The notes: generated from the letters alone by a model not told the origin. A stretch of DNA of 64,000 bases from Engraulis encrasicolus (GCF_034702125.1 NC_085861.1:57934350-57998349); one strand, 5' to 3'; shown: positions 11,953-25,366, counted from the first letter of the stretch. Program-made: numbers and translations.

Positions 11953-14900
11953 AGGGGTCCTATTATGCTTTTTCATGTCCACTACCCATTTATTGGGTTA
12001 CACAGCATCTGTTGTATGTAAAAGCTTGGTGAAAGCTGCATTTCACAAATTGTCCTCTTGGGGGAGAATTTCTCTGCCGCAGGAACGCTATTTCTCAACT
12101 GCCAGAGAACGCGTGGTTGGGTTTTCAACATTCTATAGCTTTTGTTTCCGGTACAGGTCTACGTCATGCTGTACCTAACATTGCTGCTTATGGGATGGAG
12201 TGTTGACGATGTCACAGACCATTTATTGCAGAGACAGTAGATCTAATGTGGCTCGTCTGTCCATTTGTTAATAGCAGCCACATAACCTGAATTTGACAGT
12301 ATTGTGATGAGATGTATCCTATTTGTGAATACACCGCTCAGTGTACAAGCATAGTGTACAAGAATAGTGTAGCCTACAAGGATAGTGTAGGATTTCGCCA
12401 TCCACAAGTTGATTCCATCACGCATGTTTTTTTTTTCAATTCATAAATCGTCTCCGTCAAATAGGCTACAGCATCGGTCTAGGCTGTAGGATACACTCAC
12501 CTGTGGCCTAAGTTATATATTTTTTGTTTGATTGTGATATTAAAGCTGCATTTTACATTGATAAAATACCGGTAGGTAGGCCTATGGCTAACGGATCAGA
12601 AACAGTTGAATGAGGAAGGTCGGAAACAGGCAGAACGCGTTAACACAGTTGCGCACTGAGAATCCAAAACACTTCCAAGTGGGTGAAAGACTCGAATCTC
12701 TCCTCTCACTCTCTATTCGCTTCAGGGCCGTTTTGCATAGCCTATGTTATTGACAAGACTAACGTTTGTTTGTTAAGATGTGAAAACCCTACACTTTTAT
12801 TGCCTTTTGAAGCATAACATTAATTAGAAGACGTGCACTGATTTTATCCAAATAGGTCTATCACGACTTGACCAGTAGCCGTTTGCATCAGCAATGTTGG
12901 CAACGCTTAGCCAGTTAGTATAGGCTATGCATTGGCTACAATTCAGTAATTAAAATGCAATGCAGTTTTGTTCATCATATCTGCAACAGCAACGTGGATA
13001 TTGGCTTGACGTTGTTTAAAAAATGGTCGCGTCGTCAGGCGGCATGCCATTAATGAAACTGAAACTGAAACGCATATTGAAGAAAAAAGAAAAAAAAACC
13101 TTCCTGTCCTGTTGATAAATGCGAACAGAAAAACCACGAAACAGAGACTAGGCCTAGGCGTTATTATAAGACCCAGTATGAAACCAATCCTTCGAGGACT
13201 TCCCATTGCGCAATCAGTCCACCGGGCGTGTCATTTCTGCAGGGGACTGAATAGAAATGCAGTTACTAAAATGAAACCATGCACCTGAAAAGATTAGGTC
13301 TTAAATGTATTTTTATGAAGCATAACCTATCGCCATTGTGCATTAGTCCTACAGACAACGAGCAAACAAGAACTTTTAAAAGCCAACAACAGCAACTTGT
13401 GCGCTCAGTATTCAGTCTGGCTTGCAAATAGACCACAGGACACATTTGAACACGGAGTTCATATCACAAATAGGGTGTCACGATATCACTGACAGACGTT
13501 GAATTGATAGGTTTGAGTCCGACAAGTCAGCTTGTCTTAACACATTGACTACCAGCGGTGTTTTCAGAATCATGTCGTAGACTCCCAGCGTTCTAAACCA
13601 TTTTTAGGTGTTTTTTGTACAGTCACAGCATATTGTGTGATAGGGCCACCGAAACATGTTATGGCTTGTTAGAAAGGTGAGACTTTCACCTCTTAGTACT
13701 TTAAACCGTGTGTCTATATGTGCTTTCATTGCCGAACTATTGTGAGCTAAACCAAGGCTGGTATCGGCCAAAATCAACATGGAATGGAGATATTGAGGCT
13801 TTTATGAATGATGCGCCATTTCAGAATCTTGTGCTTTTTCACGGGGTCCAATATGAAATTGGTGTACCGGTATTAGACACGTCTCTCCTGCTCTGCCACC
13901 TCCCCCTGCAATTGTATCAACCAATCAAACACATTATTCCTCCTCCACAAGTACACATTACTTCCTTGTGCACAGTCCAAGTTCCTGCGCAACTAATCTT
14001 TGCACACATGCGAAACGGGTCTTAGTCACACGTAGTGGGCAAAACATATCCACAAACGCGTCCCTAAAGGCATTTAGTCCAACGTCAACAACAAAATCCG
14101 TTAATCGGATGCGTTAATGTCTCCGATCCTTGTGTGGGAAACAGTTGTTGTGCTGTGCCATGCATCCATGCATGCTACTGTTTACATAGCAATGCTAGCT
14201 TCGACAGTCGCAGCCAGCTTCTCCTGTTCACTACAGCGTCAATTTCATCATGGGGGTAATAAAAGAACAGAATGAAGAATCCAACTTATCTGGTTGCCGA
14301 TCAAATCCGAGGTAAGGGTAATAATCCAATCACAGTTCACAATGTGTAGGATCTGGCCAAGGTTATTTGCATTATCCCCCAGAAGGTGTGCTGGACTCGA
14401 TGTGAAAGTGAAAGTGTTGTCTTCTGTAGCCTAATTATTGTGTGAAGCATACTATAAAGCGCCATAGAGCGGACGCTGGCCGTAGCCTACTGTAGCACAA
14501 AGTAAACAACATACAAACACGATTCTTGTGTTTAAAAAGATGGCAGCATCGCAGACACTTTGCAAGGTGTACACAGAGAGGGGAAAGGTGTGCAGCAGTG
14601 ACGTCACCAACGCAGGGGAACAGTTCCGGAGGAGTAGCTTACAGTTATCAAAAATATTCTTGGGTTGGCGCCGATCCTGGCGTTGTGATTAAAATGTCCA
14701 GATGATGACACAAGCTTTTGACGGCCATCTACGTCTGTTCTACTTATCACAGAGCCCCCAAAATCACACAGAATAAGCATTGAAGTGTGTAGTTATGAAA
14801 AATACAATACAAATGGGTTTTCCCATTTTGGGAGCCAACGCATGGGAAGTAAAAACTGTTTTTCCCGTGGTTTGGTAGTCAATGTGTTAAACTGTGCGCA

Positions 14901-15465
14901 CTCTTTCAATTTCGGATTGCGTCTTTGACAGCCAGACAGAGCACAAGGGGCTGCCGCGGGAGCGAAGAAAAGAAATATACACAACTTCGCTGAATCACAA
15001 CTTCCTTCCTCTGATCTAGACTCCCACCTAACGACCAGCACGACACTTGTCTGTTTGCGAGCAGTAAACTTGGCTGATAACTTCAACTTTAGGCCTACAG
15101 TATGCAAGGCTAGACAGCGGGTTAACCAATCAGGACCCTACTATTGCGTTAATAAAGTTTAAGATAAAGATGACTTCAGTGCAGGATATCAGAAATAAAC
15201 AAGACAGCACAGATGGCTTTTAGTTTTTTATTATGGCCACATTGCGTTATTACGCATCATATGCAATGTGTATTATTTCATGAAACCTCAAATCGGACGT
15301 AATAGCCTGTACCCAGCACTTTCAAACAGGCGGCATAGGGTACATGTACACAATGATAAAAATAATGGACATGAAAACACGTGGTCATTGGAAATTAACT
15401 CCACTAACCACAGTAAAGCAAAATATTAACGATGAAGTTATTCTAAATAGCATAATAGGGCCCCT
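11953..15465. mobile_element. TTAA-flanked DNA transposon (outer), 3.5 kb
   Basis: The left end AGGGGTCCTATTATG follows TTAA at 11949-11952, and the inverted right end CATAATAGGGCCCC precedes TTAA at 15466-15469. No transposase is recognisable, so it is non-autonomous. It contains the second TTAA element at 13541-14886. It landed in or next to the LINE fragment ending at 11948. A piggyBac-type origin is inferred from the TTAA site. Confidence 0.72.
13541..14886. mobile_element. TTAA-flanked DNA transposon nested in 11953-15465
   Basis: The ends CACATTGACTACCA (left) and TGGTAGTCAATGTG (right) are perfect inverted repeats of at least 14 bp. They are flanked by TTAA at 13537-13540 and 14887-14890. 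There is no transposase. Its interior around 14348-14520 (GATCTGGCCAAGG ... CATAGAGCGGACGCTG) is repeated at 29375-31110. Confidence 0.78.
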
Positions 15466-15706
15466 TTAAAATGTGTGTGTCAGAAGAACATGAGTGGGCC
15501 CAGGCCAATGAAACACTATGACTTTGCTCTACATTTGTATTTTGTCCCTCAAGCAATTTGAGTTTGGCAGCCCTGCTCTAGACCATTGCCTCCTCGACAA
15601 AATCACTGGTGTCTTGGTGGACACGCCATAGTCATAAGTATTGGCAAACTTTTCTCATAGGGAAATGAGTGGTAGTCAGCCCATTGAAATATATTTGTGA
15701 TCTGGG
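15466..15706. other. Spacer, nothing recognised
   Basis: A short stretch between two mobile elements with no feature seen. Confidence 0.4.
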
Positions 15707-15999
15707 AGTGCTTTCCAATATGCAGACTCCCGTCCTCCCTTGCTCACTTACCTGCTTTAAGCCTTGTGATTACGTCACTGACGACAGAACTTTACTTCAT
15801 TATCTTGCAAAAGGGCAATTCTAATGTAATTTTCTCAGTTGCAATCCAGATGGTGAATGAAGAACAGTCTCACAAAAGTTGTTATGGCTAGGCTGACAGT
15901 AGGGAAACTTAATTGTTTTCTCCATGAAGGCGGGGTCTCAGCAAAATGCGAGGCCACAAGCACCGGCGGAGGACGGGTGTCCGCATATTGGAAAGCACT
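15707..15999. mobile_element. 293-bp MITE with about 30-bp TIRs
   Basis: The left end AGTGCTTTCCAATATGCAGA and the inverted right end share nearly all of about 30 positions (the right side differs by GG and CA changes). A 5-bp duplication CTGGG flanks it at 15702-15706 and 16000-16004. The superfamily is not settled: a 5-bp site excludes Tc1 and is short for classical hAT. Confidence 0.65.
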
Positions 16000-16004
16000 C
16001 TGGG

Positions 16005-16550
16005 TCTTTTTGTATACTATCGACTGAATCTTTAGACCCCGACGCGGAGCGGAGGTCTTGTTCTCTCTGAAGTGCTGCTATTCCACAAAGCGACCGACTC
16101 GCCGAAAGTTAACCCGCTTATTATATGGATATACTTAAATGATTCACACATGGCGGGGACATTTCTTTAGGCCTATTTAATGTTAAGATTGTTGCTGCGC
16201 AAAACAAAACAGTGCCGTTGTGGAACACCGCTAGGCAACAGCTAGGTAGCCAGGACAACAGGTGTTATCACAGCAGCTGATTAGAGTCTTGTTGAAAAGT
16301 CGCTTTAGCAGTGAAAAGTCTTGTTGCCATTGGCAGCGGTCTGTTATAGACCAACCCATCCGTTATCGAAAAATAACAGACGTGCGAACGTTGGGGAGCC
16401 CCGTTGAAATGAATGGAGCATTCGACCGATGACGTCACACCATATAATAAGTACATAATAACGTAAGGTATTTAGTTGCCCCTATCTAACTCCTCACTTT
16501 TATGTGTGCATTAACGTGGCAGTATGAGTGTATGACCTAAATGCATGCAT
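16005..16550. other. Intron sequence, nothing recognised
   Basis: No exon or transposon terminus could be supported. A repeated ATGC tetranucleotide lies at about 16541-16556. Confidence 0.35.
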
Positions 16551-16557
16551 GCATGTC

Positions 16558-17015
16558 TGTAGGGAGAGAACACAGCGTTTACCTCTGGTCCAAGCGTTCA
16601 CGCGATAGCTGGGCCACCACAATCTCCAGGCCCTCGGTAGGCGACCAATGCAAGCCCAGCGCTTCTTCTCATGCGCTCCTCTTCAGTGTTCAGGATTCGT
16701 GGGGGAAACCCCACGTATAGTTTTTAAAATCCACAAGTCTTCATGTCTTCCAAAAGCTGTATGAGACAGTCTCTAAATATCCGATCATTCCTTAACAAAC
16801 CTCTCGGCAGGGGTTTTGTCCAATTGCCTGCTCACGGCCTAGCAGGCCCGGCTAGCACGCGAGAGCCACCTCTCCTGAGGTCTCGCTCCGGAAGTCTCCC
16901 GTGACCTCTGAACCCCTACCTTTTATAGGTAACCAGTTGCGTCTCCCCCGTGTGATGTGGATATGATAGTGGGCTGTACTGTTCTGTGCATCTACTGACC
17001 CTTTACATCGTAACA
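16558..17015 (-). repeat. LTR-like sequence (possible solo LTR)
   Basis: Read on the minus strand it begins TGTTACGATGTAAAGGG, has a TATAAAAGG promoter-like box about 95 bases in, and ends near CTCTCCCTACA, giving TG...CA limits of about 460 bp. No 5-bp target duplication could be matched (flanks ATGTC and ATACA differ) and no second LTR or primer-binding site is adjacent. This is a tentative call. Confidence 0.35.
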
Positions 17016-17239
17016 ATACACAACGCAAAGATATACTTGGGAAATATATTTTCTTTTAAAGTTTGAACTAAATGTACTTGCCCATGTTACCTATAAACAT
17101 ATTCAAAAAACATATTCACAATTTATTAAGCGTACATTACACTTATGCTTTTGGGGTATTGGTTACAGTTCCTGGAGCAATGCGGCACTAGGTGCCTTAT
17201 TCAAGGGCACTTCAGCCATGGGAGTTGTAAAGGATCTGG

Positions 17240-17474
17240 GTCCGTGTACCATTCGTTCTTTTGTTTTTTGATTCAGAACCAAATAACAAAAAACGAAAAA
17301 ACGTCTGGTTATTTCATTATTTCGTTTTAGTGATAAACGAAAAAACAAATTTTGATCTGTATTTCCAAATTTTATTTTCTACTTCATTTCAAAATAACGC
17401 CAATGAAAAAAAGGTTGACGTGCTATTTTTAATTTTTGATATTTTCATCTCTCGGCCGTATGTGCCCCGGAAGT
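17240..17474 (+). repeat. Left terminal inverted repeat of the 12-kb unit
   Basis: AT-rich, with many AAAACGAA/TTCGTTTT runs that also make it partly self-complementary, ending in GTGCCCCGGAAGT. It matches 29138-29373 in reverse complement over its whole length with scattered substitutions. Confidence 0.8.
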
Positions 17475-18000
17475 TATAGCCTACAAGCCGACCTCGATTA
17501 AATAGGTTAAAATCATAACTAAATCCATACTGGATGTTGTCAGAAGAGGTGTTTTGAAACATATATGTGAAATTCACAGTCTAAAACAAATCCAAACTGC
17601 AATATGTTTATGAAAATGTATCAGTTGAAAGCTTTCATGTCCGTCTACATGGCCTGACGCGCCACTGTCTGTCCGCCGCCTTGCCTGCATGGACGGGCGC
17701 CCTCTGTCCATGGTGCTGAAATCGCGGCACCAAAGATTCTTTAAATTCTAACGTCTCTGGCAGCACTACTCTCATGTGTGAAGCACGTTACAGTTTCATG
17801 AGTGGACACGTACAGACAGTCTACAAAAGACCAAACAATACAACCAAACAATACTTTGTACCCTTTGCCGACATAAGGCTCTCACATGCACGTCACAAAA
17901 CAATAATCCACGCGGCGGGACTATTTTATATTCCTTCCAAAAAATGTCAAAATGACACAAAAATCAGTAATTTGCATTGTCCGTAATTATACCAAACTAA

Positions 18001-18540
18001 AGCTGGGCTTACACTGTGCGACTTTTGCCCCGATTTTGCCCCGATTTGGCACTCGCACGACTTTTTGAGAGTCGGGCCAATTTCTTGCTCAATCGCAGGT
18101 CAATCGTGAGTCTTGCATCGTGCAGTGTACATGGGGTAACGACAAGCGATTTCGCCTCACGATCGTGCAATCGCAGGGTCGCAAGAAAATCAAAACGGTT
18201 TGAAATTCTGGTCGTGGCTCGTGCGTAAATCGCACAGTTAAAGCAGTGGTACGACCCGATTTGACACTTCACATGCACAAATGAATAGGGCCGTGCGATT
18301 CGCTGTTGAGTGCGACCTCATCTCCACCTCAGGTGCGCATGTTCCCTCCTCTGCAGACCGGGGAAACATGCCTGTCGCGTCGTAAGGTGGAAGCATTTCG
18401 CTCGCATCCGACTGTCGGCTCGTGTAGTGTGAGGACGCGAGTCGTGAGTTGTGAACTTTTAAACAGTGAAATTCCATCGTGCAGTGTGAGCAGAAGATTA
18501 AGACCCACGAGTGAAAATATCGCACAGTGTATGCCCGGCT
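18001..18540. mobile_element. Harbinger-like MITE, 540 bp
   Basis: The left end AGCTGGGCTTACACTGTGCG and the inverted right end CGCACAGTGTATGCCCGGCT differ at two positions. The flanking trinucleotide TAA occurs at 17998-18000 and 18541-18543, the duplication expected of PIF/Harbinger elements. There is no transposase; the open frames inside are by-products of CG-rich repeated TCGTGC text. A partial relative is at 4280-4375. Confidence 0.75.
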
Positions 18541-18543
18541 TAA

Positions 18544-19363
18544 AGCAAAAGTATACACGTAGAAGATAGTCCACGTTACAAAACTTCAACAAAAATGCGA
18601 GCCATATCACAAGGCCATCCAAAATGCTGGTTTACAAAATAATAAAATAAAATAAATTGAGGCAATTACCACAAAAACAATAGCATCAGTTTTACACTGG
18701 AAAATGAAATATGAGCTCAAACTTCACCCCCTATCATCAGTACAGTAGGTAACATTTTTGAGTAGCTCTAGGTGCGATCATTCTCTCTGGCATTTGCAGC
18801 TGGTGCAGCCCTTGTATTGCACTGCGAGCTGTCCACGTGTGTGGTGCTAGGTGAATGTGCACTGGCAGCACGCATCGTTGAGTTTGGGAGATGTCTTTAG
18901 TGGGAGTATTTGAATGTGTAAAAACACGTTGAACACAGTGGCAATGGCCATTTTCAGTAAGCTTGGGGAAGTATAGCCTCTCGCCCTACTATTTGTAAGC
19001 CTATGCGTCTTGTTTCACCGTCGTACTTGCATCAGCACATTACACTTGCCAAAATAACGTTGATGTGGTGCTGACATTTTACGGAAGCCTAATATCTCAA
19101 CAAAATCGGGGGTAAATTGAATTAAATTAAAGTCTCTCAACATGGCTTGCCATTCCATGAGGGATACGGAGAATGCAGCTCACACACGCGGTGCGTTCCT
19201 TTGATAGATGCCTGCTGTGTTAAGTGCTGCTCGTATGCATTGTTTAAGTTAAGAGAAATGACAGTGATAAACATATCCAGGTCAAAATTATTAACAGGAA
19301 AAGAGGGACAATGACAAAGGGAATGAATTCGCCAGGAAGACAGATTTTATTTGGCAAACTAGA
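18544..19363. other. Interior of the 12-kb unit, nothing recognised
   Basis: By eye it does not match the corresponding stretch on the other arm (27860-29137). No coding motif was seen. Confidence 0.4.
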
Positions 19364-19979
19364 TAGTGGGGTCGTAATAGGCTCAGTCATTTCAAATTGA
19401 TGTTAAAGTTTGGTTTTCACTTCCAAGTTGAAGTTTAGGGTCTATAGAACAATTTGAGTTCGAGTGTCGAACACACAGATAACAAAATGGCCTGCGGGGG
19501 GCGCTCTAAAATATATAAACTGCTATAATTTTTGATTAGTTAAACCAAATTTAACATATGAGGTATGTATGGATTCAGCATGAAGAGGAGAACCCGGTGG
19601 GCTAAATAGTTGGTTACCAGATTAAAGACACACTATGTAATAAACACACTTTTAGCCAATGGACAGCTAAATTCGGGCTTTTTTAAGATAAAGGGTGGAA
19701 ATGCCCTCCAAGTTGCAATGAAACATAATTTATTGTTTCAATGTATTGTAAATAAAGCCTGGGTTATCACTTAACTTGATTTGTTCAGAATATCCCTGAA
19801 GCACACATATACTTAAGATACATATAAACAAATATAGCTGCATAAAGCCTATGTGATATTTAGGACCCAACTTGCAACTTTGAGTATATCAATTTAGGAT
19901 CATGAGTACCAGCTTTTTTTCAATCAAGCCATCATTTTATTCACAATTTAAACACTTTATATCTGGAAGAAAGTAAATA

Positions 19980-19985
<6 letters not shown>
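19364..19985 (+). repeat. Inner inverted repeat, left copy
   Basis: From TAGTGGGGTCG through AACTGCTATAATTTTTGATT to ATATCTGGAAGAAA it matches 27190-27859 in reverse complement with small indels. Both copies end inwards in a trinucleotide microsatellite. It may be a separate transposon family present in two opposed copies. Confidence 0.75.
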
Positions 19986-20022
<37 letters not shown>

Positions 20023-20029
20023 GTAATAG

Positions 20030-20081
<52 letters not shown>

Positions 20082-20083
20082 AA
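19975..20083. repeat. (TAA)n(GAT)n compound microsatellite
   Basis: A run of TAA units passes through two TAG units into about 17 GAT units. The histidine and tyrosine runs in the open frame here are produced by it. Confidence 0.95.
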
Positions 20084-20384
20084 ATACTATGGGGAACATC
20101 ATTTTTTCTTGCATTCAAAAAGTAAACAGAAGACCATAGGGCTAACATTTATTCCAATACTCCACTCTACAATAACTATGACAGAGAACACATGCAAAAA
20201 CAGTCAGTGGTCAGTCTTAGAAATTGTATGTGCACTTGCACAGACGTGTGCACTTTAACTCTGCCTTCATGCACTTGCACCGAGATCTGGCAGGTCTATT
20301 TGTACAACTACAAAAACAGCTGCACTTCACCTCTAGTTGGAAAACATCTTTGGCAACTGCATTGCTTTGGTGGTGTAGTCCAAA

Positions 20385-20497
20385 TCTGGGAACTGTTCAT
20401 TTGTTACCAGATTGGCAGGCATTTCTGGAAAATGCAGATAATAAGAACGGTTTTCATTCCTGTCAACTACGCTGGTAACAAATGGACAGTTCCCAGA
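20385..20497. repeat. Hairpin with about 25-bp arms
   Basis: CTGGGAACTGTTCATTTGTT and its near-complement AACAAATGGACAGTTCCCAG are separated by about 60 bases. The arms pair with one mismatch and could form a stable stem in DNA or RNA. Confidence 0.7.
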
Positions 20498-20539
20498 GCA
20501 GATGATTGTGTCTACCATGTATGAAATAGTCTTATAGTA

Positions 20540-20640
20540 TTATTTAGTATGCTTGCCAAAGGAATCTGCTTGCCCCCAGCAAGCATACTAATTCTACTCC
20601 AACAGTTTATTTAGTATGCTTGCGGGAAAGCATATTAATG
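20540..20640. repeat. Short repeat with inverted AGTATGCTTGC copies
   Basis: TTTAGTATGCTTGC occurs at about 20545 and 20610, and its complement GCAAGCATACTAA at about 20580. The arrangement suggests a small fold-back repeat. Confidence 0.55.
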
Positions 20641-21299
20641 GTTCATCATCAGTTTATTATTATTATACATTTTTCCATTCACCTCGGCATATGGGAATCG
20701 TCATTCATTAGTACGGCGGCTTTGAATCGTTGCAGCGTTTGAGATAGAGACACGGTTCGAGTGCCAAAACGAACGGCTCGAAAAGGTCTCAGGGTGGAGT
20801 ATTTTTCGCTGGCCTACCCCCTTTCATTCGTTCACCAGACTTGTTTTTCCTCAGTTTTCCCCCTAATTGAAATGAATGGTAGAATGGTCAAGATGATAAT
20901 GTCACAAACTGTGGCAGTTAGAGTGAGAGGTGACCTGTCCTGGGGTTTTTGTATCAACTAGGTAAAGGCATTGTCAGAGAGGTATTGGCTCTGAATACAA
21001 ACTGTGTGAAGATCATAAGCCAACTCTTAAAAATGTTTCAAAGAGAGCAGTTTTAAAATCCCTATGATGTGACCTCATTCACTTACAAAAAAATGTGTGA
21101 ACAGCTCAGCGCATAGGCCTGAATATGTCCATTTTTTGACTGAACCATTTGGTGTAGAAAAGTGATCTCAGCTTTGACATGAAGAGCAGGATTGTGCCAT
21201 TTGTGTGTCAATATCATCTAACAACTTGCAAAACTGTTGGAGATATGACAGCGTAAGATTGAAGAAACACAGGACGAGTTGGAATTATCCTTTATGTGC
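20641..21299. other. Nothing recognised
   Basis: No transposon end or coding motif was found between the small fold-back repeat and the 3' end of the endonuclease LINE. Confidence 0.35.
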
Positions 21300-24200
21300 C
21301 AGCGTGTACTAAGAATGCCATCAGGAATGACACAGAGGGGTTATCAAGTGGGCACCTCCTTCACCGGAGTTTCGTCGATTTAAGCCCACGACCCCTCCGG
21401 TAGGCTCGACGGTAACCCCAGGCGTCCCTGGGGTACCCCCCTCTGTGTCATCCCTGGCTGCCATTTGATGCCCAGCAGGTGTCCTGCCATTTCAGCCAAA
21501 GCCGTTGGCTGCTCTCTTCCTTCAGCTGCTTCAGCCAGTGCCTTGATGGCATGGCGCAGGCTATGGCCTCTTACATCCTTGAGCAGTCTGGTGGTAGATG
21601 ACGTCACGAAGCCTCTGCATCCCACTTCTACAGGACGTACTTCAGTCCTCCAGCCACGCTGCTGTGCCTCTGCAGCAAGGTCAGCATACCGTAGGTGTTT
21701 TCGTTCATATGCCTCTTCTACAGACTCCTCCCAAGGCACAGTCAGCTCAATAATAAAGACCCTCTTTGCAGATGGTGACCAGAGTACCAAATCGGGTCTA
21801 AGTGTGGTGGCAGCAATTTCAGGAGGAAAGACAAGGCGTTGACCAACATCTGCTAGCATTTTCCAGTCTGAGGCTGAGTGTAGCCGGCAACGTTCTGTTG
21901 ATGTCAGTGCACTGCGATTTGTCTTTGCCCCCCCCTCGCGCACGAATGTGACTGCTGGCAGGATGTTTTGCCTTGCAGGTGTTGCTGAATTGACAGTTGT
22001 TCGCCTGTTCTCCAAAGTGGCAGCAAGTTCTTTCAAAACCTGGTTGTGACGCCAGGTATAGCGCCCCTGGGCAAGACTCACATTACACCCTGTGAGAATA
22101 TGCCTAAGGGATGCCGGCTTGGAGCAGAGTGTGCAGCCTGGATCTTCTCCTCTCCACTGCTGGAGGTTCATGGGTGTGGGGAGGACATCATATGTTGCTC
22201 TTATGATGAAGCTGAGTCGCTTTGCCTCCATACTCCACAGATCTTTCCAGTTCATTTTCCTTCCCTCCACATTGTCCCACTTGGTCCACTTCCCCTGCTT
22301 ACCAAGTGCCACCATCTTGGCCCTCCTGACGCCTTCCTCCTGGTTTTTGACCTCATCCACGATCATCCTCCTCCTTTCAGAAGCTGAGGCTTTGCTCCAA
22401 GCTGGCCGATGAGCAGTTAGTCCCAGCCCTCCTCTTCCATGCTGGACATGTCCCACGATGTCTGCATGCTTGAGAGCTGACACAGCCTCCTCCACCGCTC
22501 GTGCTGGTCTCCATTTGCGGCCTGCTGTGATGACTGGGGCGTTCTTGCTCACCATCAAGTCTTTGGACTCAGTCAGCATTACCTGTAGTCTTGTCTTGGT
22601 GCACTTGAATTCCTCCACGAGACTGGTGAGTGGCAGTCTGAGGAGGCAGTCTCCATAGAGGGCGGTGGACGTCAAGCAGCGTGGGACTCCCAACCACTTC
22701 TTTATGTAGTTGGAGATTCCCTTCTCCATCCTTTCAACTGTTGAGATAGGCACCTCATACAGTGTGAGAGGCCACAGCACCCGGGGAAGCAGGCCAAACT
22801 GTAGGCACCAGATCTTCAGCTTCCCAGGAAGCTCTGTGTTTTCAATGGCTTGTACTCCATCGTGTATGTCCCTCTGTAGTTGTGCTACCTGCTCCTTATC
22901 CCTCAGGCTCGCATCAAACCACCTCCCAAGGCTCTTGACTGGCCGCTCAGAAACCGTAGGAATTGGTTCCTCCCCGATGAAGAACTTGAGGTCTGACAGC
23001 ACTCCCTTGACAATTGAAATGCTGCGAGACTTAGATGGTTTTATCCTCATACGGGCCCAACTGATGTTTCTCCTGTAGCTTCCTGAGCAGACGTCTGGTA
23101 CATGGTACTGTGGTTGTTAGCGTTGTGATGTCATCCATGTATGCCCTGAGCGGAGGGAGCCGGGCACTGGGGTTGAGCCTTTGTCCACTGACCACCCATT
23201 TGGAGGCTCGGATGATTACCTCCATTGCCATCGTGAAGGCCAAGGGAGAGGACTGTGCAGCCTGCCATTATGCCGACCTCCAGGCATTGCCAAGTGGTGG
23301 TAAACTCTGTGGTGGTGAAACAAAACTGCAGGTCTTGGAAATAGGATTTAACCAAAGCTGTAATATGTCCAGGGATGTGGAAGAATTCGAAGGCAGTCCA
23401 AAGGAGCTCATGTGGCACTGATCCAAACGCGTTGGCCAGGTCAAGAAAGACGACGTGTAGATCATCTTTCCTTGCCTTTGCTGCCTGAATCTGGTGCCAG
23501 ATCATGCTGGAGTGTTCCAAGCATCCAGGGAAGCCTGATATGCCTGCTTTCTGTACAGATGTATCTATGTACTGGTTGTTAAGCAGGTATGCAGAGATTA
23601 TCCAGGGTGTCCGCGGGGTCTAAAAAAGTCTAAAAATGTCTAAAATTACACATTATCCATTTTAGGCCTAAAAAAGTCTAGAATATAGGGATTTTTTGCA
23701 CTTTAGTCTAAAATTGAGTTTGACTAGTTTAAGACCTACGCTTCAATGCAAAATATCGACAAAGGATTGATGTTTATTTGTTCTGTTTTGCTTTGATGTT
23801 ACGTCCTTTTACACGCCGCTTTTTCTGGTATTGTGGCAATTATGGTCTGTGTAGTTCTACATGACATGTTGCTGTTTGCAACGTACAATAATAAAACTAC
23901 AGACGTGACTACAGAAATGTACTGTAGCTCCTCCCCTTCCACCGCGCAGTCTGACCAAAGTTTCTCTATTCTGACTACTACCCCACGTTAGTAGTGTTTA
24001 TATCTAGACATTGTTTATATCTAGACGTTGTAAAAACGATATTGGCGTTGCGGTGGCCATACATTAGATAGGCTACTTGACGTCTTAAATACCTGGAAGA
24101 AGTTAACTAATAATGAGGCAAGTCAGTCACCACCTCATTGAAAAAGAACGGATTTCTATTTGGAAGGAAAGGTGTCGATTTAAATCAGAAGACAAATGTG

Positions 24201-25284
24201 ACAGTGCAAGTCAAGGGAATATGTCAGCAGAAGTGATTTTTAGTCCTTGCGGTGCTGATGGAATAGTCAGGTGTTGGCCGTGGCTTAGCAGTCTAGCGTA
24301 GTTGTTAGCCTCAAAGTTGGCGAAGCTTGATTGTGTCTGTGCGAGCGAAAGAGAGTGGCGACGGTGTGTGTGTGGCTAATCTGAAATTATGAGCGAGTTA
24401 AAAAAAACTTGAATTCCCATGGAAGTGCCTTTGTTGTAGGCCTATTCTGTTTGATGCCTTGGTATTTTGTACTGATTCTGTGGTAGCAATTTGCAAACTG
24501 GTGGGCATTTGAGCTGTTCGGTCATGTCCACGCACAAACTTTTCGTGTGTGCTGTCACATGCACTTCTCATTAGGTCCGTCAATGTTTGAGAGACCTCAG
24601 GAGTCAAAGCACATGAAACATATTGTGCAATGGATACGATATATGCCATGTCGATGGATGATTTAGTTGTTATAACACCGTTTTACGTTTTCTTTGCCTG
24701 CTGCTTCTGAATTGATCACAATTTAGCTTCACGTTATGCTGCTTGAAAATAAATATAGATCAAACGAGCGCTAGATTTTGAATACCGTAGCCAGCTGCGC
24801 ATTACACCCACTCTCGCGCCGTGGCAGAATCTTTCTCGCATCGCGCTCTCTTGAGCTGTCATTCAGGTTACACTCTCGCTTGCGTGAGACTACAACCCCC
24901 CTAAAACGAATAGCATGAATCTTTGGATTGAGTGGCAAGGGCTGAGTTGGTCAAAATGTCGAACTATTTTGTTAACTGCCACAAGACGTTCTTTTGGACA
25001 CCTCCAATAGATGAAACAAATAAACGTCATTTTATGGCAGCATTTTATGGCAGTAGTGGTGTTAGCTCATGTTCTGTTCTTCTATCTTGGTTAGGTCCTC
25101 TTGATATAGGCTTGCACTGGCATTCTTATTCACATTTAAAAACCTCAGTCAGTGCAATGTAAAGACAAGCTGCTTACAATTGTTGGCTTTGATCACTTGA
25201 AATTGTGAAAGCGAACATTGCACCTTCTCACTGGTCATTTTTGATCAGATCTCTTGCTTATAATATGCACTATTGCATTCATTC

Positions 25285-25285
<1 letters not shown>

Positions 25286-25364
<79 letters not shown>
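25286..25364. repeat. (GT)n microsatellite
   Basis: About 39 nearly pure GT units inside the transposon at 23603-25762. Confidence 0.95.

Positions 25365-25366
<2 letters not shown>

Noticed and set aside
14793..15107. 104-codon minus-strand frame
   Set aside because: It crosses the end of the TTAA element at 13541-14886 and has no known motif.
18009..18622. Overlapping frames on both strands rich in Arg/Ser
   Set aside because: By-product of the CG-rich, repetitive Harbinger-like MITE.
19957..20148. Histidine/tyrosine-rich open frame
   Set aside because: Translation of the TAA/GAT microsatellite.
21465..23078. Several plus-strand open frames of 85-125 codons
   Set aside because: They are antisense shadows of the minus-strand endonuclease LINE, whose motifs are clear.
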